Below, in pieces: positions 23,840 to 33,800 of a stretch of DNA of 64,000 nucleotides. The notes beneath the pieces are model-generated. The model was given only the letters and a program-made list of their open reading frames with translations, was not told the origin of the DNA and made no database searches. Origin of the DNA: Moellerella sp963519845 (GTDB taxonomy: Bacteria > Pseudomonadota > Gammaproteobacteria > Enterobacterales > Enterobacteriaceae); contig CAUQNX010000007.1 of the NCBI GenBank assembly GCA_963519845.1, forward strand, positions 62,001 to 126,000, given 5' to 3'. The first letter of the stretch is position 1; the number at the start of each line of letters is the position of its first letter. A program made the position numbers and the translations under genes.

Positions 23840-25897
23840 TTATTTAATCTGTAGCGGCAATTGATTTTGCAGTTGTTGCAATCGATGGCACAACCAAGTG
23901 AGCTTAAGTAGCGATAAATAATCACTATTATTTGAGGATAGATAACGCGTTAAGCTCTGTTCTAACAGGGTAATACCCAGATCGGCGGCGGTTTGTCGAC
24001 AGGCTTCAAGCTGCTCTTTTTGCGTCGATGTCAGTGTTCGTCTGCCAGTACAAGCTTGGGTTTCCAAAATATTCAAAATAGGCCGACTCAGCTGTTGCGC
24101 CAATGTGAGCTGAGCTACGGGCAGGGCTTTTTGCTGCGTTTTTTTCTCCATAAACGCCTGAATATGGCTGATAAAAGTTGATCGCTTTTTCTTACGAGGG
24201 AAAGAGTCAAAATCAAGATGAAAATACTCAATATTATCCGCTTTTTTTAACCACAGGGTTAAGGGGATAAAATCAATTTGCTGCTCGCGATAGATGGGTT
24301 GTACGCAGACGGCCACTATCTCTTGCTGGCTTTGTGTGATAAAGCGCAACTCTTCAATGCCGTTCTGCTCAGTGCTACCCCAATTGAGGCGCAGATAGGC
24401 CGAATTATCTTGTTGATCATTCACTTCCCAAATCACACACTGCTCTATTTCATCCCAAATCAGCGGCTGATAAGCTTTGATATGCAATAAAATCGGCGGC
24501 GAGATCAGAGCCTTATCTTGCGCAAAATTGGCTGTGAGGTCTTGCCACTGCTGCACGCCTAAACTATTTTTCAGTGCGTTATATTGCTCAAAGGAGAGAA
24601 AGCTATTTTGACTCTCGGCATAGCTATCACCGCTCGCGGAGAGTTTGCCTTCGTCTGACAATCGAGGAGATCGCAAGCTAAAAGGGCGTCTCATCAACTT
24701 ATCGGCGGTCTGTTTCCAAATAGCTTGTGTCGACCAGATATTCTGGCGATTAAAGCTGGTATCTAATCGATTAGCTCGTGCTTGTGTACACTGCAACAGC
24801 TGCTGATTTTCACTGTCCCAGAAAGTAAAGGTCGCACCGAGAGCACCGCTATTGACAGTCCACCAATCGGCACATATAGGGATCAGTGATAATGAACTGC
24901 TTTTCTCGTCATATTGCTTGCGCTGTTGGCCGCGCAATTTGAGAAGCTGCTCGGTATCTGCATGAGTGAGTTGATAAAGATAGATAGAAAGTTGCGAGAG
25001 GTATTGCAAAACCTGACCTTCATCTAGCGTGAAATGGCGATCAGCTAATAATTTTACTTGGCCACTTAAATTACGTAGATAAGCGGCTAAGCGAGGCAAA
25101 CCCTCAGAGCGAGCCGACATATTCAATAAATGAAGTTGGGCAGCGCTACTTTTACTAATATGGGAGAGCCCTTGCTGTAACAAGTCTTGGATAAAGAGCT
25201 CGATTGTCTCGATCAGGGCGTTATCTTCAAGACTCAGTGGACGCTCGCCACTTGGCTCCGTGGCGATATCTTCAGGCCATGGCCAACTTTGCTGCTGTTG
25301 TGACCACAGATTGACGATCGCCGCCAGATGCACAGCTTTACGTTGATTATCCGCCAACGAGGAGAGCATGCCTTCAAAACCACTGGCGGCAAGAAAGATA
25401 ATCGGCTCCTCAAAATGGGGAATAAAGAGCTTAAGTTGAGTGGGGTACTCTTCTAATCGTACCTGTAATTTTTCTTCATCCCACTGTTGTAATAATTTAA
25501 CAGCAAGGCGGCAATTGGCTTTACCCGTTAATTTCATCAAGCGTTCTGGCTCTAGAGCAAGTAGGGCAGGTAGAACCGGCTCAACTGATGCAGCGGTTGG
25601 CAGCTCTTCGCTAGTTGATTCTGCTGAGCTAACGGATTGATTTTCCAGCACCCAGAGAACCGCAGCCAGAATATGTTTACAGCATCCTGCGGCGGAGCAG
25701 TTACACTCTGCTTGCTGTATACCTTGCGGATGTAAGATAACTTGTTGACCATCACTATCAAATGCGCCGTTGGCTGGATTAGTGAGGCTAACATTGCCAT
25801 TGGCGACATCTTTTCGCGCACGTCGTAACAGGCCCGCATTGGCAAAAACAATTAATGCTTCTTCATCATAATTTTGGTAAATGGTTTGCCAACTCAT
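23840..25897 (-). CDS. yehQ: SWIM zinc-finger protein, YehQ-like
   Basis: The protein (685 residues from the chosen start) begins MSWQTIYQNYDEEALIVFAN and has a SWIM zinc finger near residue 65-90 (CNCSAAGCCKHILAAVLWVL, giving CxC...CxH). The rest is a long Gln/Leu-rich region with no catalytic motif I can name. The ATG at 25897 has GGAGG 7 bp upstream and overlaps the yehP stop in an ATGA arrangement, so I prefer it to the ATG at 25918. It is the last gene of a five-gene unit matching E. coli yehI/L/M/P/Q. SWIM fingers bind DNA or proteins; the role here is unknown. Confidence 0.82.
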   Translation of the reverse strand: MSWQTIYQNYDEEALIVFANAGLLRRARKDVANGNVSLTNPANGAFDSDGQQVILHPQGIQQAECNCSAAGCCKHILAAVLWVLENQSVSSAESTSEELPTAASVEPVLPALLALEPERLMKLTGKANCRLAVKLLQQWDEEKLQVRLEEYPTQLKLFIPHFEEPIIFLAASGFEGMLSSLADNQRKAVHLAAIVNLWSQQQQSWPWPEDIATEPSGERPLSLEDNALIETIELFIQDLLQQGLSHISKSSAAQLHLLNMSARSEGLPRLAAYLRNLSGQVKLLADRHFTLDEGQVLQYLSQLSIYLYQLTHADTEQLLKLRGQQRKQYDEKSSSLSLIPICADWWTVNSGALGATFTFWDSENQQLLQCTQARANRLDTSFNRQNIWSTQAIWKQTADKLMRRPFSLRSPRLSDEGKLSASGDSYAESQNSFLSFEQYNALKNSLGVQQWQDLTANFAQDKALISPPILLHIKAYQPLIWDEIEQCVIWEVNDQQDNSAYLRLNWGSTEQNGIEELRFITQSQQEIVAVCVQPIYREQQIDFIPLTLWLKKADNIEYFHLDFDSFPRKKKRSTFISHIQAFMEKKTQQKALPVAQLTLAQQLSRPILNILETQACTGRRTLTSTQKEQLEACRQTAADLGITLLEQSLTRYLSSNNSDYLSLLKLTWLCHRLQQLQNQLPLQIK

Positions 25898-27045
25898 TGC
25901 ATTACCTCCGCGAGCCACTGCGCAAAATGTTCCGGTGTGAGTGCGGCCACATGCATACCTCTATCGGCTAATTTTTGTGCGATTGCCGTGTCATAGACAG
26001 GAGCTGCCTCATCATCGAGAGCCGCTAAGCCTAATAATTTGATTTGTTGGCTATTCATCTGTTGAACACAGTCCAGTAATCGACTTAATGAACCGCCTTC
26101 TTCGAAATCACTGATCAATGAGATAACGGTTTTTTGCGGATTACGTACCAAGGTTGCGCAATAATTCATCGCGCTCGCAATATCGGTTCCGCCACCCAGT
26201 TGAACCGTCATCAGCACTTCAACGGGATCATGAGCTAGATGCGATAAATCGACCACTTGAGTATCAAAAATCACCAAAGAGACATTAACTGCGGGTAATG
26301 ACGCTAAAATACTTGCGCAAACAGCCGCATACATAATCGAACTGGACATTGAGCCACTTTGGTCAACACATAGGATCACATCCCATGGCATATGCTGTTG
26401 CATACGCGAATTAAAATAAGGTGTTTCAATCACTAATCGTTTGTTCTGGGTATCATAATGCTTAAGATTAGCGGCGATAGTGGCCCGCCAATCGAAATTT
26501 TGGCTATTGGCTATCGGTGAGCGGCGAAAACGATTTCGACGTCCGGTAATCGATTGGCGGAATGTGGCGCGTAATTGACGCAAAATATCATCAACCACTT
26601 TACGGATCACCTCTTTTACCGCATCTCGCGTATCATCACTCATGCGCCCGCGCAGGCTCATCAGGGTTTTAGCGAGGGCTTTTGTCGGCTCCATCGCTCT
26701 TAATGCTTGCGGATCTTTAAGAAAACTGCTGATTTGATAGCGTTCGATCGCTTGCGACTGCATACGTTCAAAAGTGCTACTTGGGAATAGCTTTCTCGCC
26801 TGATTTAACCAGTTTACCGCCGTTAATTGCGAGGCATCGAGTGAGCCGTGACGGCCTTTATCTTGCCGTAAACCACGACGCTGATACTCTCGACGGTAGA
26901 GAAAGTCGAGAGTACGTTCAATTTTAAGATCTTCACCATTAAACTGAGCTTGACCAAGGGCGTTATCCGCATATTGACCCAGCACTAAACGCCAGCGCTT
27001 GGCTTGCTGTTTTTTCTCGTCGGGGAGATCGTCATATTGACTCAT
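25894..27045 (-). CDS. yehP: von Willebrand factor A domain protein, YehP-like
   Basis: The 383-residue protein has an N-terminal helical region and a C-terminal VWA domain (from about residue 215) with a complete MIDAS start DQSGSMS, a threonine in GGTDIASAM and the SLISDFEEGG strand. VWA proteins paired with MoxR ATPases are thought to act in metal-dependent assembly or remodelling. The start overlaps the end of yehM (TAATG), and the stop overlaps yehQ (ATGA), so translation is tightly coupled. Length is close to E. coli YehP (378). Confidence 0.87.
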   Translation of the reverse strand: MSQYDDLPDEKKQQAKRWRLVLGQYADNALGQAQFNGEDLKIERTLDFLYRREYQRRGLRQDKGRHGSLDASQLTAVNWLNQARKLFPSSTFERMQSQAIERYQISSFLKDPQALRAMEPTKALAKTLMSLRGRMSDDTRDAVKEVIRKVVDDILRQLRATFRQSITGRRNRFRRSPIANSQNFDWRATIAANLKHYDTQNKRLVIETPYFNSRMQQHMPWDVILCVDQSGSMSSSIMYAAVCASILASLPAVNVSLVIFDTQVVDLSHLAHDPVEVLMTVQLGGGTDIASAMNYCATLVRNPQKTVISLISDFEEGGSLSRLLDCVQQMNSQQIKLLGLAALDDEAAPVYDTAIAQKLADRGMHVAALTPEHFAQWLAEVMQ

Positions 27046-29657
27046 TAATCGGCTCCTTGAGTCGTAGAAAGCCAGCCAAGCAACTGCTGTTCAATCAGTT
27101 GTTCATTCAGTTGGCTATTGAGTTGCGTGGCTTGCAGCATCTGCTCCGCGCTGAATTCACTTTGCCATAATGAGAGCTCTTGCTGATGTAGACCTATTTC
27201 ACCAGCCAGATAGTGGGAGAGCTGGGCATTCTGTTTGGGCGTTAATTGGCTAAACGCAAAACGAAGATCCGGTAATATCTGAATAAAACGCTGTTCATCC
27301 CATTGCGATAAATAATGATTAAGATGATCAACTAGAATTGGGCTTTGAACGACTAACTCAGGAGCCGTCCGCATCAATCCAACAAAATAACCAATTGATT
27401 TTTCAGGGGCGCTGCCTGTGCTAAATGCTTTATCTAATCCCTGTAATAGCTGTTGCTCTTCAATTTGGTCGCCAAGATAACGCAAGGCATCTATCGCCCC
27501 TTTAATTAAGGGAACTTCATCAAGCCGGCCTTTTAATCGATCAAGTTGCTGATAAAAATCTGCTTGATAGTGATTTTGTTGTATATCTGGCGTATCACTC
27601 TTTTGCTTGAGTGTCGGCATAAACTCAATCAGTTCTCGCAGGGAGAGCAGCGTTTGCAGATGCTCTTCTTGCTGTTGTTCATCACCTTGGGTGAGTTGAT
27701 CGAGCTGGGATAACGCCTGAGGGAGCAGCTGATGCAGCATATTCTCGAGTGAGCGGCTATCTTCAATATCTAAAAAAGCCCGGCCACGCCATAGATAAAT
27801 TAGCTGATGTCCACAAGCGGTTAATGAGCCTAATTTAGGATCTTGCTGGATATATTGCTCTAACAAATGAAAGAGTGTGGGGATTTTTTGCTGTAAACCA
27901 ATAAGCGCCGATTGGATCAGCAGGGTAACCGCGCTCTGACTGGAGCGGCTTTGACCTTGCTCTTCAAGTTGTCTCTCTAAGGTGAGCAATTTATTGAGCG
28001 CGATAGTTTCCAGTTGACTGCCTTTTTCAGATAGGGCGATCAGCTCGCCTTCAACACTTGGCGTCCAAGCGTATTGCCACTCTTCAAATAATAGATCGAG
28101 TTGATGGCCGGCGAGAAAATCGGGACCATTAATACGCTGTGCAAAATGAATATCTAAAAAGGCTAATAAGTGTAAAAAACGACTGCGCAGGCGATGTTGT
28201 GGATTGCGATAAACATCTAGCTTAGTCACTTTAGTTAAAGTGTCATCCAGTTTAAAACGAAACGCCTTTGCTCGATCATAGGTTTCAGCAACTAGCGGTG
28301 GTGTGGCTGTGCCTCTGGGAATATTCCCCAGTTGATGGCCAGAGAAACAGGTTTTGATCTCTTGCCAAAGTGCATCTTGGCTCTCGTCTACACTGCCTTT
28401 TATAAAGCTACTCTGTAGGCCATCCAAGAGATCATAACGCCCAGGGCCCGCGTGGCCTCTTAGGCTTGCCAAACGCAGACTCTGTTCAGCGGCATTTTTT
28501 ACCGTTATATAGCTTGGCGGATTATCATAGGCTTTTTCGCGCAGTGTGGCCGCAACAGAGGCGAGAAAGGCGATACCCATTTTATTGCGGTAAATTTGCG
28601 TAGGTAGCGCGGCATCGGCGTTTTTGGCTTGTCTATCTTGGCGTTGACTGAGTAAGGTATCCCAACTTTGCTGATAAAATGCCGGTGATGGCATACCTGA
28701 GGCATAGCCGTTTAGCGCATCGAGACGATCAAAGCTATAACGGATCAGCCAAGCACTATCTTTCTCTTGCAGCTTATTCATTTTAGTAAACTGTTTTTGC
28801 TGCTCGCTAGAGGGGGCAAATTGCTGGCTAAGTGTTGCGGCTACCCCTTCAATTAAGGCTAATGTATGAAAACCGCCTGTCACGACAATCACTTTCGCCT
28901 TGGGCTCTTGGTGTTTGATCTTGAGAATATGGGTTAGCATATGGGCTTCGCGCTGGGAGGAGCCTTCCGCTTCTAAAACTTCGGGTTCATAATCTAAACG
29001 CGCAAGTGCACACCATGTTAGGGTATCGCGAAACAGTTGCTGCCAATTGGTTAATGCTTCGATGCTGCGTAACTCAAACAGATGTTCCCATACATCATCA
29101 TGATCACGACAGTGGCATTTTTTGGCTAGTTGGGCAATAAATTGGCTATGGGCAAGATAACGCTCTTTTTGTAAGCTCTGACTTTGTTGTTCATCAGGCT
29201 GATCATTTTTTAATTGGGCGACCCAAGGGAGATCGATAAACCGCAATTTAGCTTTATGCTGATGGCCTGTGCGTAGTGCCACCCATTCAGGGGAGTATTG
29301 GCAAAATGGGAAGAATGCAGAATGCTGAATTGGCTCGCCATGGATTTCACCGCTGTTTTCATCTTGCAGAGTGAGCACACGATCGGCTTGTCCCATAATA
29401 GCGACAGGTGGATGAGTGTCTTTATCTAATAGATCGGCGATCAGGGGATTAAAGCTATCAGGCCCCTCAATGAGGATATAGTCAGGTTTGATCGATTCAA
29501 TCATTGATAACACCCCATAGGCACAAGCGGGGCTATGGTGGCGGATCGGGGCGAAATAGATCTGCTGAGACGCCAGTGCACTCAATTGCTCTAAGGCGTT
29601 GGTTATTCTGGCTGGTAGCGATATTGCAGGTAGGCTCACCGTATTAATTCCTTTCAT
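27045..29657 (-). CDS. yehM: DUF5682 protein, YehM-like
   Basis: The 870-residue protein resembles YehM/DUF5682 proteins found beside MoxR and VWA genes. The N-terminal half contains FAPIRHHSPACAYGVLSMIE, DYILIEGPDSFNPLIADLL and KAKVIVVTGGFHTLALIEG, reminiscent of TraB/erythromycin-esterase-like folds with a GxH pair. The C-terminal half is a long helical region. It is longer than the E. coli protein (about 760). Its biochemical activity is unknown. It is co-transcribed with the ATPase upstream (33-bp gap) and the VWA gene downstream (overlap). Confidence 0.8.
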   Translation of the reverse strand: MKGINTVSLPAISLPARITNALEQLSALASQQIYFAPIRHHSPACAYGVLSMIESIKPDYILIEGPDSFNPLIADLLDKDTHPPVAIMGQADRVLTLQDENSGEIHGEPIQHSAFFPFCQYSPEWVALRTGHQHKAKLRFIDLPWVAQLKNDQPDEQQSQSLQKERYLAHSQFIAQLAKKCHCRDHDDVWEHLFELRSIEALTNWQQLFRDTLTWCALARLDYEPEVLEAEGSSQREAHMLTHILKIKHQEPKAKVIVVTGGFHTLALIEGVAATLSQQFAPSSEQQKQFTKMNKLQEKDSAWLIRYSFDRLDALNGYASGMPSPAFYQQSWDTLLSQRQDRQAKNADAALPTQIYRNKMGIAFLASVAATLREKAYDNPPSYITVKNAAEQSLRLASLRGHAGPGRYDLLDGLQSSFIKGSVDESQDALWQEIKTCFSGHQLGNIPRGTATPPLVAETYDRAKAFRFKLDDTLTKVTKLDVYRNPQHRLRSRFLHLLAFLDIHFAQRINGPDFLAGHQLDLLFEEWQYAWTPSVEGELIALSEKGSQLETIALNKLLTLERQLEEQGQSRSSQSAVTLLIQSALIGLQQKIPTLFHLLEQYIQQDPKLGSLTACGHQLIYLWRGRAFLDIEDSRSLENMLHQLLPQALSQLDQLTQGDEQQQEEHLQTLLSLRELIEFMPTLKQKSDTPDIQQNHYQADFYQQLDRLKGRLDEVPLIKGAIDALRYLGDQIEEQQLLQGLDKAFSTGSAPEKSIGYFVGLMRTAPELVVQSPILVDHLNHYLSQWDEQRFIQILPDLRFAFSQLTPKQNAQLSHYLAGEIGLHQQELSLWQSEFSAEQMLQATQLNSQLNEQLIEQQLLGWLSTTQGAD

Positions 29658-29690
29658 TCACAGATTGGCAGAGTCTCCCCCGCCAATTAG

Positions 29691-30797
29691 CTATTGCCAA
29701 AATGCGCGAGAAGCCTCGAAAAAGGCTTTCCAATCCTCATTCTGTTTTGCACGTTCTCTGGCGACATTGTCCACATAGAAGCGCATACGTTTGATATCGT
29801 CAGGATTATCCTTTAATACGACCCCGATCAGCTGGCGAGCAATAGCACCACCTGATAGCACGCCATTACCCAAATAGTGAGCTTCTAGCGCACAGGCATA
29901 AGCGATATTAACGGCTTCTGCTGTCGACATAACCGCATCTGGCGTTTTGATATTGCCGCCATCTTTAGTATTGCCTGAACGCAGCTCTTGGAAAGTGGTG
30001 ACCAGCAATTCAATCACATTATCAGGAATAGTAATTTCAGCGGCTAAGTCACCCAGTTCAGTTTTAAGCTGCGAATGAATCAATTCAATTTCAAAATGTG
30101 GATCTTGAATTGGTTTGACAGTTTCAAAATTAAAGCGGCGTTTGATAGCGGAAGACATCTCATGGACACCGCGGTCACGTAAGTTAGCGGTACCTATCAG
30201 GTTAAAACCAGGTTTAGCATTGATACGCGCTTTATCGCCCATCTCTGGGATCATTAACTGTTTTTCAGACATCAGTGAAATCAACACATCTTGAATTTCA
30301 GGCGGACAGCGGGTGATCTCTTCAAAACGAACTAATTTACCTTGCAACATTCCCTGATAGAGCGGAGAACCGATCAAAGCGCGCTCAGTTGGACCTTCCG
30401 CCAGTAGTAGCGCATAGTTCCACGAGTATTTAATATGATCTTCCGTTGTACCAGCAGTGCCCTGAATAGTTAAACCTGAGTCACCACTGATCGCGGCAGC
30501 AAAGAGTTCAGATAGCATGGATTTTGCGGTACCCGGCTCACCGACTAACATCAAGCCCTGTTTACCAAGCAGAGTGACAATAGCGCGGTCAACAAGAGGA
30601 TCATCGCCGAAAAACTTGGCGCTAATACCTAAGGCCTCATCACCGAGAATAAATTGGCGCACGGCACGAGGTGAGCGCAACCAGCCTTGCGGCTTAGGGC
30701 TCTTATCCGCTTTGGTCAGTATTTCGAGCTCCACCGCAAAACGAATTTCGGCACTTTGGCGAATGGCATCTTGTTTAGCTGGCATTTTGTTAGCCAT
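29691..30797 (-). CDS. yehL: MoxR-type AAA+ ATPase, YehL-like
   Basis: The 368-residue protein has a Walker A (LVGEPGTAKSMLSELFA), a Walker B-like VRFEEITRCPPEIQDVL followed by SLMSEKQLMIPE, sensor 1 in FNLIGTANLRDRGVHEMS, and an arginine-rich SAIKRRFNF. This is the MoxR/YehL pattern. It should form hexamers that work on or with the VWA protein YehP. It follows the DUF4132 gene after a 73-bp gap that holds a strong hairpin. Length matches E. coli YehL (362). Confidence 0.9.
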   Translation of the reverse strand: MANKMPAKQDAIRQSAEIRFAVELEILTKADKSPKPQGWLRSPRAVRQFILGDEALGISAKFFGDDPLVDRAIVTLLGKQGLMLVGEPGTAKSMLSELFAAAISGDSGLTIQGTAGTTEDHIKYSWNYALLLAEGPTERALIGSPLYQGMLQGKLVRFEEITRCPPEIQDVLISLMSEKQLMIPEMGDKARINAKPGFNLIGTANLRDRGVHEMSSAIKRRFNFETVKPIQDPHFEIELIHSQLKTELGDLAAEITIPDNVIELLVTTFQELRSGNTKDGGNIKTPDAVMSTAEAVNIAYACALEAHYLGNGVLSGGAIARQLIGVVLKDNPDDIKRMRFYVDNVARERAKQNEDWKAFFEASRAFWQ

Positions 30798-30817
30798 GTT
30801 TAATTCCTAAATTTAAT

Positions 30818-30852
30818 CGCAGACAGGCACCCATAATAGGTGCCTGTCTGCG
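30818..30852 (-). repeat. perfect 14-bp intercistronic hairpin between the DUF4132 gene and yehL
   Basis: CGCAGACAGGCACC (30818-30831) and GGTGCCTGTCTGCG (30839-30852) are perfect inverted repeats around a 7-base loop. There is no strong U tract in the direction of transcription, so it is more likely an mRNA-stabilising or attenuating hairpin than a full terminator. Confidence 0.75.
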
Positions 30853-30870
30853 GTGATCAACAATGGTTAA

Positions 30871-33800
30871 TTACCAAGGTGTTTTCTTTTCCCACTCGGG
30901 ATCGAATCCGGCACAGGCTTCAGCGACTTTTAAGTAGTCAGCATAGCTTTCAGCCAGCAGGATTGGTGGAACTTCTTTGAGTTCGACATTATTTCTGTTC
31001 CAGTAACTCTGTTGTCTTTGTTCGAAACTCAAATCAAACAGAACGGCGGGAATATTCTCTTCTGGCACATAGCTGCCGCTGAAACCAATATTGACGTAGT
31101 AATTAAGGCTCGAGAAGAATTTAAAGTAGTGGGTAAAGGAGCCGCCATCTTCCGCTGGTCCTCGTTGATAACCCAACTTAGTGAGTACACCACGTAAGGT
31201 AAAGGTATCGGTGACCCAGCCTTTGCGATCTTCAATCTCCGATAATTTAAGATCGAGATCTGGCAGGGCGTGGGTCATTTGTGGGAACAAAAATTTAATT
31301 TTGTAATCTTTAAAGTGGTCGATCCAAGCTTGTCTATCTTCTTCATTGACCAGCGCGGCATGAGCCAGTTGGATTAACGAATCTGGTTGCAAAACCACTT
31401 CATCATCATCCAAGTTGAGTAAACAACCATCATCAGAAGGACGGAATTGATTAATCACCTGACCCTCTTTCACTTCTTGCCAAACCAGCTGTTCAATCAG
31501 TTTATGCATAACGGGATGCGCCAGAATATACTCTTGCCAATCTAGGCTCGACCATTGGCGCTGAGCACACATAGCTTCGTAAATACGCGCGGTTTGGAGT
31601 TCAAGAACTTGTTTTAGCTCTTTTTTACTCGATGTCAGTAGTTTTTTAGCTTCTTTAATTTGTTCTTCATTGTCGTTTTTACGCGCCGCAGGCAGTGCTT
31701 TGATCTCTTTGCCTTCTGGATTAAGCAGAACTAAACGTTGCTTGGCATCCATACGGGCGGTAAAGATACGATCACCATACTCCAATACTAGCGTGCCAGT
31801 CTCATCGAGCCCAGCAGTGGGAATAGTGCGGTCGGCGAGCTCATCGGCACTCCAGCCATTACGGATAGCAATTTCAGAGACCAACTCACGGGCTTTTTCT
31901 TGTATCGAAGTGGTGCGATAACGACGGGATAAGGAGAGTAATAGTTGAATAACCAGAGGATCATTGCTGATAGCTACAGCGCTGACTAAGGCTTCAATTT
32001 GCGCACGGCGTTGGTAGTGATCACGCATATAGTTACGTAACGCAGAAACTGCCACATGGCCTTCAATACCGGAAATCAGGCCTAGCATCCCTTTGTCGCT
32101 GATTGCAGAGCCTAAATAACGATGTAATACCTCGTTTTTAATATCTTCAACTACTTGTTCTAAACTGTAATCCGCATATTTTGCGTAATATTCAGGATAG
32201 TTTTTCGCCCAATTTTTATAATTATTAAGGCGTGCAGGAGCCTCTTTTTGCGCTTCTGCCATGGCCTGATCTAGAGAAGGGCCTTTGGTATCTTGTGCAA
32301 TAAAAACATGCAGAATAAAGCTACCTAATTTTTGTTGGCTTTCAACGGCCAGCAGCTCGATATAACGATGCAGCAGGGCATTCCCCGTTGGCATTTTGAG
32401 TTTAACCGCTAAAATAATCCACCAGCGGATAATATCAGGGTCAACGGCTTTGCCGTTCTGCCATTTTAGCGCAGGGATCGCCTCGAAATTAAACCAACTA
32501 AGACTGCTTGGCGCTTTGCCGCTTAATCCTTTCTGAGCTTCGTCTAATAAGACTTTCGGTGATAGATAACCGGAAATATCTTCGCCAAGTTGCTCAAGTG
32601 CGGTTAGTAGCGCGGCTCGAACAATCTCTCGTTTCTCTTTTTTCAGCAAGGTATATAGGTGAGGCAAAGATTCTGGATTTTTCAGGCGAGCCAGCCATTC
32701 GGTAGCAGTGACGCGGATCTCTTGTTTGGCTGACAATAGTCCTTCATGCGCACTTTGGTGAATATTGGGCAGTCTTTCTAGTAATTGTTGTGCGGCAAGG
32801 CGATACATTTTATTTTCGCCTAGCGCCAATTCCATAATATTGGGAATAAACTGTGCCGGAATTGAGGGATAAGTCGCCAAAATATCAATCGCCTTTGCGA
32901 TCTCAAATAGACGATGACTATTGTCACTTTGATTTGGAATTAAACCAAATGTCTCTGAAATAAAATCTGGGTATTGGCAATAGAATGGCCAAACTTGTTC
33001 AGGACGAGGAAATAACCTTAAACCATCCTGATAAGATTCTAAACAAATAGAGGCAACGGCTCGGGCTGGGTCTTCGAAGTGACATTTCTCTAGTACAGCT
33101 TCAAGATGACGCAGTTCAATATTGTCGATTAAGCGAGTAGGAATATCATTATTAAAATAGTAGGCGCTAAAATATTTATTTTTACGGCTATTATGGGTCG
33201 CTAATCGAACGGCGTGAAATAGAGTAAAATCAGGCAGGTTTTGTAAACGATTTTTATAGCGGGCAACTTGCATTTCATCGGATGTTAGCGTGTTATTGCC
33301 ACTATTAATTTTATCAATTATTGCCCGACATTTCTTTTCATCGAGTTTTTGCAGCTCTTTATAGTGGCGCTGAGACCAATTATAGCTGTGCTTGCTAGTT
33401 TTATTCTCTTCTATTTCGCGTTCAGCACTTTCACGCGCTTTTTCTAACAGTTCAAGATAATTCTCTACCAGCAGATCTTTACTACTTTCAGGCAGATCAT
33501 TTTCTATTAATGGAGTAAATGGCGGTATTTCGATCGCATCGAGCGTATTGGCATTATCAACAACGCTATAACGCAATAGCGCATTATTGATACTACTGAT
33601 CACGGGTTTACTTTTTTCAACTTTCAGCGCTTCTTCTAAAATATCTCTATTTTCACCCTGTCGAGCGAAAAGATCTGCCGCTTGGGTACGCTGTTTTGGC
33701 GTTCCATTAAATAATACATGAGTGAGATGCTGTTTAACTTCAGCCGCTGGTAAAGTTGTGAGGATAGGCTCAGCTTCTTTGCGCACTGTCTTCTGAGGGC

